The position numbers and the translations under genes were made by a program. Shown piece after piece: positions 44,331-51,807 of a stretch of 64,000 bases of DNA. The first letter of the stretch is position 1, and each line of letters begins with the position of its first letter. The notes below the pieces were generated by a model. The model did no database searches and was not told where the DNA came from. It saw only the letters and a program-made list of their open reading frames with translations. The DNA is from Chania multitudinisentens RB-25 (GTDB lineage Bacteria; Pseudomonadota; Gammaproteobacteria; Enterobacterales; Enterobacteriaceae): assembly GCF_000520015.2 (NCBI RefSeq), contig NZ_CP007044.2, positions 2,976,001-3,040,000 of the forward strand, written 5' to 3'.

Positions 44331-44564
44331 TCTGAGACATCCACAACTTTCGAACTAATCATCTTCAAACAAGCATTAACGGAATTTGTAAATAAACAAA
44401 CCGCGCAGGGTTCGGGTGAGCCTGCTTATACGCTCTATCGGTCCGCGTTTAATTCCTTGCCAGAAAGCCAGAAGATTATTTTGCAGCAGGTGAATGGCTT
44501 AAAACACGCACTCTCCACATCCGAAAACGACCTACTGGTGCAAACTAAATATCAGTATGCGTAA
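44331..44564 (+). pseudogene. In-frame 77-codon extension of the toxin beyond an amber codon
   Basis: Same frame as the toxin after TAG at 44328-44330: SETSTTFELIIFKQALTEF opens it, and it continues through FNSLPESQKIILQQVNGL to KYQYA and TAA at 44562-44564, just before a terminator hairpin. The composition is protein-like (amphipathic helices). The simplest reading is a nonsense mutation in a 431-residue toxin; readthrough is possible. It could also be the end of a second fused gene. Confidence 0.65.
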
Positions 44565-44586
44565 CTGACTGAAACGCCTTAATCGT
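44558..44586 (+). repeat. 29-nt direct repeat (effector-gene tail), copy 2
   Basis: Partner of 42645-42673. It covers the last codon, stop and first terminator arm after the toxin frame. Confidence 0.7.
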
Positions 44587-44594
44587 AAGGCGTT
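44573..44594 (+). terminator. Hairpin after the toxin gene
   Basis: AACGCCTT, 6-base loop, AAGGCGTT: a perfect 8-bp stem 9 bases after the extended toxin stop. The following sequence is GGGG rather than a T-run, so termination may be weak. Confidence 0.55.
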
Positions 44595-44697
44595 GGGGTA
44601 TTCAAAATCATCCGACATGCACGACAGGATCATCGGCTCTTTCATTGAACACGAGTATTACATTTGAAGCGTTGAATACACGATCAGTTTTAAGTGA

Positions 44698-44730
44698 TTA
44701 CAGCAGCCATTAACCATTCTCTGGTTATAA
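44698..44730 (+). pseudogene. Remnant of a second afp14 C-terminus
   Basis: Eleven codons reading LQQPLTILWL-stop, versus LQQPLTIRWL-stop at the end of afp14 (40488-40520). About 80 % nucleotide identity with mostly third-position changes, continuing into CCTGT after the stop. It lies 95 bases before the afp15 ATG, where afp14 should be. Confidence 0.7.
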
Positions 44731-44825
44731 CCTGTTGTTTTTAAATATGTTGATTGTTCTTGCTTACCGGCTTTCCGCCCCATTGGAAACCATTAGGTTT
44801 AACCTCTGCTAAAGAGTATCCCAGA

Positions 44826-46934
44826 ATGAGTCAAAACATAAGTATATCTTCAATATTACAGTCAGGAGCCAGCCAACAATGCTGTGATAAATTATCTCTA
44901 TTATTTAGTGAGTTGGAAAGGATAGATCTGATCCTGCAGTGTTATTATTATGCTTACAAGGGGCCACGCAATGGGCTGAATAATGAGTTTTTGTTAAGCG
45001 AATCAGAGGTATTGGCGCGAGTCAATCAGCCTCTTGGCAGACCCCATTGGGTGAAGGACGAACTGCTGATAAAACAGGCTCAAAACACTGAATCCCCAGA
45101 AGTCGCAGGAGGCCTCACGGAACTGGTTGATCGCTTTGAATTAACTGATTTTGAGCGAGATACTCTATTACTGGGTTTATTGCCTCATTTTGATAGCCGC
45201 TATTATGGTTTGTTTTCTTTACTTCAAGGTGAAAAACAAAGCCAGTTGCCCAGTTTTTCATTGGCATTAACGTTATTTTGCCGTTCAGAAATGGAAAAAT
45301 GGGCACAGCAAGCCAGTTTTTTACATCGCTCACCCTTGCTTTGTTGTTTGCTACTCACGATTGAGGGTAATAAAGAAACCCAGGCGTGGAGTCAAACCCA
45401 GTTTATTACCGACAGTGGTGTTTATCATTTTTTACTCGGGCATCATTATCTGGCACCGGCACTGGCACAATGCGCTGAATGGCATAGGCTGCCAACACTT
45501 CCTGACTATCCGGAAAGTTTAAAACAGGTATTGGGGCCGGTACTTTTAACTGAGGATATTGAACCTCGCCCTGTGGTGTTACTACAAGGAGTGGAGGGCA
45601 ATGCCAGAGCATATGCAGTGGCGAATATTTTTGCATCAGAAAATCGACAGACGTTGGTGGTCGATATTGGAAAGTTCGTCGAAAGCAATGACGATATAAT
45701 ATTGATGCAATTAAATTCCATATTACGAGAATCGCGTATGCGGGGGGCTGGCAGTATATTACGAAACATGAATTTATTGAAGGAGAAGAGTTCATCATTT
45801 CTCAATTACTTATCCGATTTATTAGCCCAGCCAGGATTGAGGGTTGTTTGTTTGGTTGAGCCACACTCACCGCCGCTACGGCTAAAAAAGGTGGCAACAC
45901 TGTTGATAGATATGCCGGTCTTTACTCATGAGGACAAGGTTCAACTATTAATGACTCATTTACCAGAACACAGCTCGCCGGATATTGATCTGGTAAGTTT
46001 AAGTCAGCGCTATACCTTTAACCCGGAAAGTTTGCCGCTTATTTTGCAAGAAGCCGAGCTTTACCAACAGCAGCGAGATCCCTCAGATATGTTGCAGCAG
46101 TGTGACATTCGCAAAGCACTGAATTTACGCTCTCAGCAGAGTTTTGGCCAATTGGCTCAAAGAATTACACCGAAGCGTACTTTAAGCGATCTGTTGGTAT
46201 CAGATAATATTATTCAACAATTGCAAGAAATCTTAACCGCAATTAAATATCGTGAAAAAGTATTCGCGTGTGGTTTCAAAGATAAGGTTGGCTACGGTAC
46301 GGGAATTAGCGCCTTATTCTACGGTGATTCTGGAACGGGGAAAACCATGGCTGCTGAAGTACTTGCGAATGCTGTTGGGGTAGATCTAATTAAAGTAGAC
46401 ATCTCAACAGTGATCAGTAAATATATCGGTGAAACGGAGAAAAATCTTTCCCGTATTTTCGATTTGGCAGAACTGGATTCCGGGGTTTTATTTTTTGATG
46501 AAGCAGATGCACTATTCGGCAAACGCAGTGAAGTTAAAGATGCGCGCGACAGACATGCTAATATTGAAGTGTCATATTTATTACAGCGCTTGGAAAGCTA
46601 TCCGGGATTGGTGATTTTATCTACCAACAATCGAAGTCATTTAGACAGTGCTTTCAATCGTCGCTTCACCTTTATTACACGATTTACTTATCCGGATGAA
46701 GCAGTGCGACATAAAATGTGGCAGGTAATATGGCCAAAAAATATCAGGATTGCACCGGATGTTGATTTTGAAAAATTAGCGAAACGGGCAAATATCACCG
46801 GCGCTAATATCAGGAACATTGCTCTGCTAGCCTCCTTCTTTGCCGGTGAAAATGAAAATCAGGAGATCATTGATAGCTATATTGAAACAGCGCTCGCTCG
46901 TGAATTAGCCAAAATGGGTCGACTAACACTGTAG
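44826..46934 (+). CDS. afp15: eCIS AAA+ ATPase (Afp15/Pvc15-like)
   Basis: 702 residues from ATG at 44826 (MSQNISISS). The N-terminal ~450 residues are a helical family-specific region. The AAA+ core has Walker A GDSGTGKT (Lys506), Walker B VLFFDEADALFGKRS (Asp558-Glu559), sensor-1 LSTNNRSHLD and arginine-finger region FNRRFTFI. Afp15/Pvc15 ATPases are needed for assembly or cargo loading and are generally not part of the finished particle. Its 3' part is duplicated at 42672-42793. Its upstream neighbour remnant (44698) shows it comes from a locus diverged from afp1-14. Confidence 0.93.
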   Translation: MSQNISISSILQSGASQQCCDKLSLLFSELERIDLILQCYYYAYKGPRNGLNNEFLLSESEVLARVNQPLGRPHWVKDELLIKQAQNTESPEVAGGLTELVDRFELTDFERDTLLLGLLPHFDSRYYGLFSLLQGEKQSQLPSFSLALTLFCRSEMEKWAQQASFLHRSPLLCCLLLTIEGNKETQAWSQTQFITDSGVYHFLLGHHYLAPALAQCAEWHRLPTLPDYPESLKQVLGPVLLTEDIEPRPVVLLQGVEGNARAYAVANIFASENRQTLVVDIGKFVESNDDIILMQLNSILRESRMRGAGSILRNMNLLKEKSSSFLNYLSDLLAQPGLRVVCLVEPHSPPLRLKKVATLLIDMPVFTHEDKVQLLMTHLPEHSSPDIDLVSLSQRYTFNPESLPLILQEAELYQQQRDPSDMLQQCDIRKALNLRSQQSFGQLAQRITPKRTLSDLLVSDNIIQQLQEILTAIKYREKVFACGFKDKVGYGTGISALFYGDSGTGKTMAAEVLANAVGVDLIKVDISTVISKYIGETEKNLSRIFDLAELDSGVLFFDEADALFGKRSEVKDARDRHANIEVSYLLQRLESYPGLVILSTNNRSHLDSAFNRRFTFITRFTYPDEAVRHKMWQVIWPKNIRIAPDVDFEKLAKRANITGANIRNIALLASFFAGENENQEIIDSYIETALARELAKMGRLTL

Positions 46935-46988
46935 GTTATATTTTCTAACAGATCCAAAGTCATCAAAATTCAATCAAGAGGTTATCTT

Positions 46989-47870
46989 ATGTTAAGAACT
47001 AAAACGGTAGTTGAAGTCAATCAAGCCATGAACACGATCCTGCGTGAATACCTTAATGAGAATGTTGCCATTCGTTTTGATTTACCCGATATCGATGCTA
47101 CGCAGGCGGATGCTGCTGTCAGCGTATTCCTTTATGACATACATGAGGATCTACAATTACGTACGGCTGAGTCCCGGGCATTTAGTGCTTCGGCCGGTAG
47201 ATTATTACCCGGCTGGATCAATATTCAATGTAACTATCTGATTACTTACTGGGAACCGACCGCGCCAGCCAACGATGCCAGTAATCCGGATAGCCAACCG
47301 GATAATCAGGCAATACAGGTGATGTCTCAGGTGTTGGATGCTTTGATTAATAACCGACAACTGAGCGGAATTCCTGGCGCCTATACGCAGGTTATTCCCC
47401 CGAAAGAAAATCTGAACAGTTTGGGTAATTTTTGGCAGTCACTGGGCAACCGTCCGCGTCTGTCCCTAAATTATTCCATTACGGTACCTATCAGTTTGAG
47501 TAATAGTGATGATAAAGCCATACCAATCAGTTCACTGTCGGCTGATATCGCGCAAACGGCGTCGCTCCTTTCATCGGTTATTAATGGTGCGTTACGAGAG
47601 CGATTGATTGCTGCTATTGGTGGTGGCGCTGATATCAGGTTGGCTATGACCCACGTTAATCTGAAAACGGCCCCGGTAGTGAATGCTACCAATGACGTGT
47701 TTAAGATGGTCGTTTCTCTGTCAGTATCGGGGATTACGCGGGCGGAGTATCTCAACCAGATGGAAAGTGTTTTTGATCGTTGGGTAAGCAATGAAACTGC
47801 TGTGGTGACACTCGATGGTTATGACGTTTATATCAACGCTGTTGATAAATCAAAGTTGTCTGGTATTTAG
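46989..47870 (+). CDS. afp16: eCIS tube/sheath terminator cap (Afp16/Pvc16-like)
   Basis: 293 residues of the DUF4255-type cap that ends tube and sheath growth. Conserved N-terminal block VAIRFDLPDIDAT, VSVFLYDIHEDLQLRTAES, CNYLITYWEPTAPA; C-terminal GVTRAEYLNQ-like SGITRAEYLNQMES. AAGAGG lies 7 bases before ATG. It completes the sixteen-gene set. The IS remnant begins about 16 bases after the stop. Confidence 0.93.
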   Translation: MLRTKTVVEVNQAMNTILREYLNENVAIRFDLPDIDATQADAAVSVFLYDIHEDLQLRTAESRAFSASAGRLLPGWINIQCNYLITYWEPTAPANDASNPDSQPDNQAIQVMSQVLDALINNRQLSGIPGAYTQVIPPKENLNSLGNFWQSLGNRPRLSLNYSITVPISLSNSDDKAIPISSLSADIAQTASLLSSVINGALRERLIAAIGGGADIRLAMTHVNLKTAPVVNATNDVFKMVVSLSVSGITRAEYLNQMESVFDRWVSNETAVVTLDGYDVYINAVDKSKLSGI

Positions 47871-47885
47871 GTTGAGGGTAAATAG

Positions 47886-48101
47886 TCCTGCCTGGCGTAA
47901 CTTATTGAACATCAGGCCGAAGCCATAGGCCGGATATTGATGTGCCAATTTTTGTAATGCCTCGAGCACAGGCATATCCCGTGCCGTGTTCGGGCAGTAA
48001 TGCAACAGGCTTCGACTCATCCCCATAATTCGGCACCCGCGTCGTTCGCTGGTCTGATGTTCCTTCATGACGTAACGCACCAGCTCACGCTTTTCAGGCA
48101 C
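47886..48101 (-). pseudogene. IS3-family transposase orfB, 5' fragment
   Basis: Reads PEKRELVRYVMKEHQTSERR, then SRSLLHYCPN and YPAYGFGLMFNKLRQAG, the HTH_21 region found before the DDE domain of IS3-family orfB. It would be expressed by -1 slippage on A7 at the end of orfA (GCAAAAAAAC), giving the fusion K-K-T-L-T-V-PEKR. Truncated by the junction with afp16 flanking DNA; the last residues of the open frame belong to that flank. Confidence 0.8.
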
Positions 48102-48103
48102 CG

Positions 48104-48370
48104 TTAAAGTTTTTTTGCTACAACATCCTTAAGAATTTCATGGTCTAAGCTCAGGGATGCATACATTTGTTTTAGCCGCCGATTTTCCTCTTCCAGCTCT
48201 TTCATACGTTTGATATCAGAGGATCCCATACCGCCATATTTGGATTTCCAGTTGTAGTAGCTGGCTTCCGATACACCGTTTTCGCGGCAAACATCCTTCA
48301 CATGCCGGCCACCTTCAACTTCTTTCAGTACCCGCAGGATCTGGGTTTCAGTGAAACGCGCTTTCTTCAT
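48104..48370 (-). CDS. IS3-family transposase orfA (HTH protein)
   Basis: 88 residues: HTH MKKARFTETQILRVLKEVEG (about 1-20) with YYNWKSKYGGM, then a leucine-zipper-like ELEEENRRLKQMYA helix, as in IS407-group InsE/orfA. Complete, and preceded by the element's left end. Alone it has no transposase activity. Confidence 0.88.
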   Translation of the reverse strand: MKKARFTETQILRVLKEVEGGRHVKDVCRENGVSEASYYNWKSKYGGMGSSDIKRMKELEEENRRLKQMYASLSLDHEILKDVVAKKL

Positions 48371-48442
48371 GATGAGCCTCCATTGGTTGCATTTTAACCA
48401 GAGAACTCCATTAAACTGTAAGACTAAATTCAGGGGGGACTA

Positions 48443-48736
48443 CAGCTGGGCGGCATTTTATCAATTTGTTGATTTTCAGCCTAAATTGTTCAGTGAGATC
48501 GGATGGGCGGTGTTCTGCAAGTTGGTCAGTCAAAACTGATGGCGTTATTGGGATAATGGCGCTAAAAATGGCTAGCCGAGGATACGATAATTTAGCCGAT
48601 TCGAATCCCAGTGAAGCCCCCAAAAGTGCTGGATTTCAGTATGCCTATATGGAACAGAGTGTAATTTGATTTGCAAAAAGGGGATTTTACTTTGAGACAC
48701 CATGGACATCAGTGGCTGTCCATGGTGTTAAATTTA
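48443..48736. other. Right island edge, no gene
   Basis: Contains GCCCCCAAAAGT (48616-48627) and ATATGGAACAGAGTGTAA, related to the sequences beside integrase remnant 1 (14978-15024), so the integrase that stood here is deleted. At 48694-48727 a 34-base near-perfect hairpin (ACACCATGGACA..TGTCCATGGTGT) is the tRNA terminator. Confidence 0.5.
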
Positions 48737-48812
48737 TGGCTCCTCTGACTGGACTCGAACCAGTGACATACGGATTAACAGTCCGCCGTTCTACCGACTG
48801 AACTACAGAGGA
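48737..48812 (-). tRNA. tRNA-Asn (anticodon GTT), copy 2
   Basis: 76 nt, identical to copy 1 at 15097-15172 and in the same orientation. Its 3' end borders the eCIS island, whose far end carries the 23-nt repeat at 22838. Confidence 0.98.
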
Positions 48813-48830
48813 ATCGTGTGAACGGGGCGC

Positions 48831-48859
48831 ATCATAACGGGGTGCTCTGGGTTTGTCAA
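48831..48859 (-). promoter_or_regulatory. Sigma-70 promoter of tRNA-Asn copy 2
   Basis: Minus strand: TTGACA, 17 bases, TATGAT, then a GC-rich discriminator (GCGCCCC) typical of stringently controlled stable-RNA promoters. Confidence 0.85.
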
Positions 48860-49202
48860 AGCACTAAAGTGAGGGAAAAGCGTGTTTGTTGGCAGATTGA
48901 GCATGTTGGCTCGTTTTTCAGCAATTTTACTGGCCGGTTATGAAAGAAGCGCTAAAATTAAAAAGTAGCATCCATGTGTTAGGAAGAGAGTTATATTTAT
49001 CAAGGCAATGCAGCAATTTCTTGCATTTGATATGGGTTCTTCTTAAAATTATCTAGTATTTTTCTGAAAAACGTTTTGTGATAACAGGCCGTTACGGTGT
49101 TTATGGGCCTTGTCAAGGTTATATTTATTACTCTATGCTACACAAAGCCATTTTTATAGCGGTAAGCTATACTGTTTCTTTGTTTTCCGGAGTTTCTCAG
49201 TA

Positions 49203-49616
49203 ATGAAAAAAACAATCGCGGTAACCGCACTGTGTGTGTTACTGGCTGGGTGTCAGAATACGAAAGCTCGTCCCCCCATCAAGACTGCTCCGGTGGTAGC
49301 ACCGAGTCCTACCGTGACTCAACCTGTTAAACCTGCTCAACCCATGATTTCAACGGGTACAGAGGAGGTGATGTATTCCTGCATGAAAGAATTGAACGCC
49401 TTACAGCAGGTTAACTCCGCGGTGTACCAGACTCGCAGTGCTGAATTGAATCACATTGTGTCAGAAGCCAAGCTGTATATGCGGGTTCGTGGCGACGTCA
49501 GTACCGATATCCACCAAATCATGGACGCAGCTTACAAATTCCGTATTTCTAAAACTTGTAACCAGATCCGTAATGATCTGACTAATGCGTTAATTGAGCG
49601 TGTAGTCAGCAGATAA
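49203..49616 (+). CDS. Small periplasmic lipoprotein, unknown function
   Basis: 137 residues from ATG at 49203 (GGAG 11 bases upstream); the frame open to 49110 is not needed. Signal peptide with lipobox LLAGC (Cys17), a Pro/Thr-rich linker (about 20-55), then a helical domain with two cysteines (SCMKELN about 60, KTCNQIRND about 122) that may form a disulfide. Not recognised by name. It appears to be a core gene outside the island, followed by its own terminator. Confidence 0.8.
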   Translation: MKKTIAVTALCVLLAGCQNTKARPPIKTAPVVAPSPTVTQPVKPAQPMISTGTEEVMYSCMKELNALQQVNSAVYQTRSAELNHIVSEAKLYMRVRGDVSTDIHQIMDAAYKFRISKTCNQIRNDLTNALIERVVSR

Positions 49617-49690
49617 TGTGATGTTATCCACGCAATAGCCCAATAAACCGTTTGTTTTCAGGGTGTGCGGGAATCGATGGTTTTACAGGA

Positions 49691-49721
49691 AACGCGCTCT
49701 CAATTTTGAGGGCGTTTTTTT
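49691..49721 (+). terminator. Rho-independent terminator after the lipoprotein gene
   Basis: AACGC-CTCTCAA-type arm and TTGAGGGCGTT arm followed by seven T, 75 bases after the stop. Confidence 0.8.
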
Positions 49722-49852
49722 GCAAAGGATATTGCTCTGTGCCATATCGCTGTTTAAAAAAACAGCATGCCTAAAATGTGATCTATATCGCGTTTTTGTT
49801 ATAGGTTGGATAAAATATCGCTATTGTCTGCCCCTAATTCTGGATCTCCTTA

Positions 49853-51034
49853 ATGGAAGAAGTCACTCCTTCCCGTTCAACTGCCTGGATGCGCGTCGTT
49901 GTTCTCGCTATTTCGGCATTTATCTTTAATACCACCGAATTTATCCCGATCGGGTTATTAAGCGATATTGCTGCAAGTTTTGCGATGCAAACGGAGCAAG
50001 TTGGCCTGATCATCACCATTTATGCTTGGATCGTCGCCTCCGCGTCGCTGATCTGTATGCTGCTGACCAGTAAAATTGAACGGCGCAAATTGTTGATTGG
50101 CGTGTTTATCCTGTTTATTGCCAGCCATGTGCTCACGGCGGTGGCCTGGAGCTTCACTACGTTGGTTATCTCCCGCGTCGGAGTGGCGCTGGCGCACTCG
50201 GTATTTTGGTCGATCACCGCATCGTTGGCGATCCGCGTTGCCCCTGCGGGTAAAAAAGCGCAGGCGCTGAGTATGCTGGCTGGGGGCACTGCACTGGCCA
50301 TGGTACTCGGGTTGCCGTTAGGCCGAATCATTGGGCAATTGCTTGGTTGGCGTATGACGTTTATCGGTATTGCCCTTTGCGCTTCTTTGGCATTGGTGAT
50401 GCTGTGGCGTTTGCTGCCGGTGCTGAAAAGCGAGCATTCCGGTTCGTTTTCCAGCGTCCCGGTGTTATTCAAACGCCCGGCGCTGCTCAGCTTGTATATG
50501 CTCACCATTATTGTGGTGACAGCACATTTTACCGCCTATAGCTATATCGAACCCTTTATTCAGAATGTGGCGGCGCTGGCGGAAAACTTTACCACGCTGA
50601 TGCTGCTTTTGTTTGGGGCAGCTGGCATTCTCGGCAGCCTGTTATTCAGCCGCTACAGTGAACGTTTTCCATCCGGTTTCTTTATGGGGGCAATGGGGAT
50701 GTTGGCCGTCAGCCTGTTGTTACTGTTACCGGCTTCAGGGAGTGAAATGTCTTTGACGCTGCTGTGTGTGCTGTGGGGCATGGCGATTATGGCGATTGGT
50801 CTCTCCATGCAGGCTAAAGTTTTAAGCTTGGCACCGGATGCCACCGATGTGGCCATGTCGATCTACTCTGGGTTGTATAACTTTGGCATCGGTGCGGGTG
50901 CGCTGCTGGGCAATCAGGTTAGCCTGCATTTGGGGATGGCGAACATTGGTTTCGTTGGAGCACCGTTGGCATTGATTGCCCTAGGGTGGTGTGTGCTGAA
51001 CTTCTACCGCAACGAGCGCTTGCAGCAAGTTTGA
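49853..51034 (+). CDS. sotB: Sugar efflux transporter SotB (MFS)
   Basis: 393 residues, twelve TM segments. The sequence follows E. coli SotB closely as I recall it: AFIFNTTEFIPIGLLSDIA (about 21-39), LLTSKIERRKLLIGVFILF, FWSITASLAIRVAPAGKKAQALS, TALAMVLGLPLGRIIGQ and LAPDATDVAMSIYSG. SotB exports arabinose and other sugars or analogues and IPTG. Housekeeping gene; a two-way terminator separates it from the fimbrial operon facing it. Confidence 0.93.
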   Translation: MEEVTPSRSTAWMRVVVLAISAFIFNTTEFIPIGLLSDIAASFAMQTEQVGLIITIYAWIVASASLICMLLTSKIERRKLLIGVFILFIASHVLTAVAWSFTTLVISRVGVALAHSVFWSITASLAIRVAPAGKKAQALSMLAGGTALAMVLGLPLGRIIGQLLGWRMTFIGIALCASLALVMLWRLLPVLKSEHSGSFSSVPVLFKRPALLSLYMLTIIVVTAHFTAYSYIEPFIQNVAALAENFTTLMLLLFGAAGILGSLLFSRYSERFPSGFFMGAMGMLAVSLLLLLPASGSEMSLTLLCVLWGMAIMAIGLSMQAKVLSLAPDATDVAMSIYSGLYNFGIGAGALLGNQVSLHLGMANIGFVGAPLALIALGWCVLNFYRNERLQQV

Positions 51035-51036
51035 TG

Positions 51037-51063
51037 AAAACCAGCCCTCAATGGGCCAGTTTT
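51037..51063. terminator. Bidirectional terminator between sotB and the fimbrial operon
   Basis: AAAAC-CA-GCCC-TCAAT-GGGC-CA-GTTTT: a symmetric stem with A-run and T-run on opposite sides, placed between two converging genes. Confidence 0.8.
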
Positions 51064-51075
51064 CTGCGGTTTTGA

Positions 51076-51807
51076 TCACTGCTTGAGAGATTTTTTGCTT
51101 TCGACGCCATTGCCATCATCATTGATCAAAATATAACTGATGCTGTCGGGCTGCCAGCCCGCATCACCGCTGATATCTAGCGTTTTGCTGGAGAAAGGGG
51201 CCAGCATACCAATATCTATCACGTGTGATTTGCTCCCCCCGCTGATTTTGGCAGCACTGAACGTTGCATGATAAGGCGAAGTATTTTCGACCTTAAGTTT
51301 CAGCGCCCCAGGCAGCCTGATCAGGCTGAACTGTTGTTGCTCGGCCAGTTTATCGATGCTCGGTTTCAAGTTCAGTGGGCGATAGAACATTTTTAACTGC
51401 AAGCGAATCGCTACTTTCACCGCAGAAACACCCGGCGGCAGGTGGGCATCGGTGGGGGGGATTTCGTAAATGTTCAGCCAATATAAGGATTCACGATCCT
51501 GTGGCTGTTTGATCTGGGTAGCCAGCAAGCGCAGGTTTTTCTTTTCTCCAGGTTCCAGCCGGAAAAGCCCCGGCAGGGGCAACACCGGCACTTCTCCTGC
51601 GGTTTCCGGCGTTCCTTCCGGTGAGCCATCATCAATCCAAAGCTGCACAATCACCGGGTAAGTATTACCGTTTGATAACAACAGCGAACGTTCGTGCTCG
51701 GCGGCAGAAAAAATCACACGCGATGATTCAACTATCACACCTGCCTGTGCCCATTCGCTGAACAGCAGTGCGCCAGCAATACATAATCCGATTAATTTTC
51801 GCATCAT
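51076..51807 (-). CDS. Fimbrial periplasmic chaperone (second chaperone of left operon)
   Basis: 243 residues of the PapD type, with signal peptide (MRKLIGLCIAGALLFSEWAQA). Conserved chaperone features: Arg in ESSRVIF and Lys in LQLKMFYRP (the subunit-carboxylate pocket), and the PQDRESLYWLNIYEIPP motif. Its ATG overlaps the adhesin stop (ATGA). More diverged than the chaperones at 55848 and 60259, so perhaps specialised for the adhesin. Last gene of the minus-strand operon. Confidence 0.92.
   Translation of the reverse strand: MMRKLIGLCIAGALLFSEWAQAGVIVESSRVIFSAAEHERSLLLSNGNTYPVIVQLWIDDGSPEGTPETAGEVPVLPLPGLFRLEPGEKKNLRLLATQIKQPQDRESLYWLNIYEIPPTDAHLPPGVSAVKVAIRLQLKMFYRPLNLKPSIDKLAEQQQFSLIRLPGALKLKVENTSPYHATFSAAKISGGSKSHVIDIGMLAPFSSKTLDISGDAGWQPDSISYILINDDGNGVESKKSLKQ

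Larger units (their letters stand above)
47886..48442 (-). mobile_element. Truncated IS3-family element (IS407/IS1222-like group)
   Basis: Holds an intact orfA and the first ~70 codons of orfB on the minus strand. The orfA end is intact out to a probable inverted repeat near 48420-48442 (AGACTAAATTCAGGGGGGAC); the other end is cut at afp16. The element lacks the DDE catalytic domain and cannot move by itself. Confidence 0.8.
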
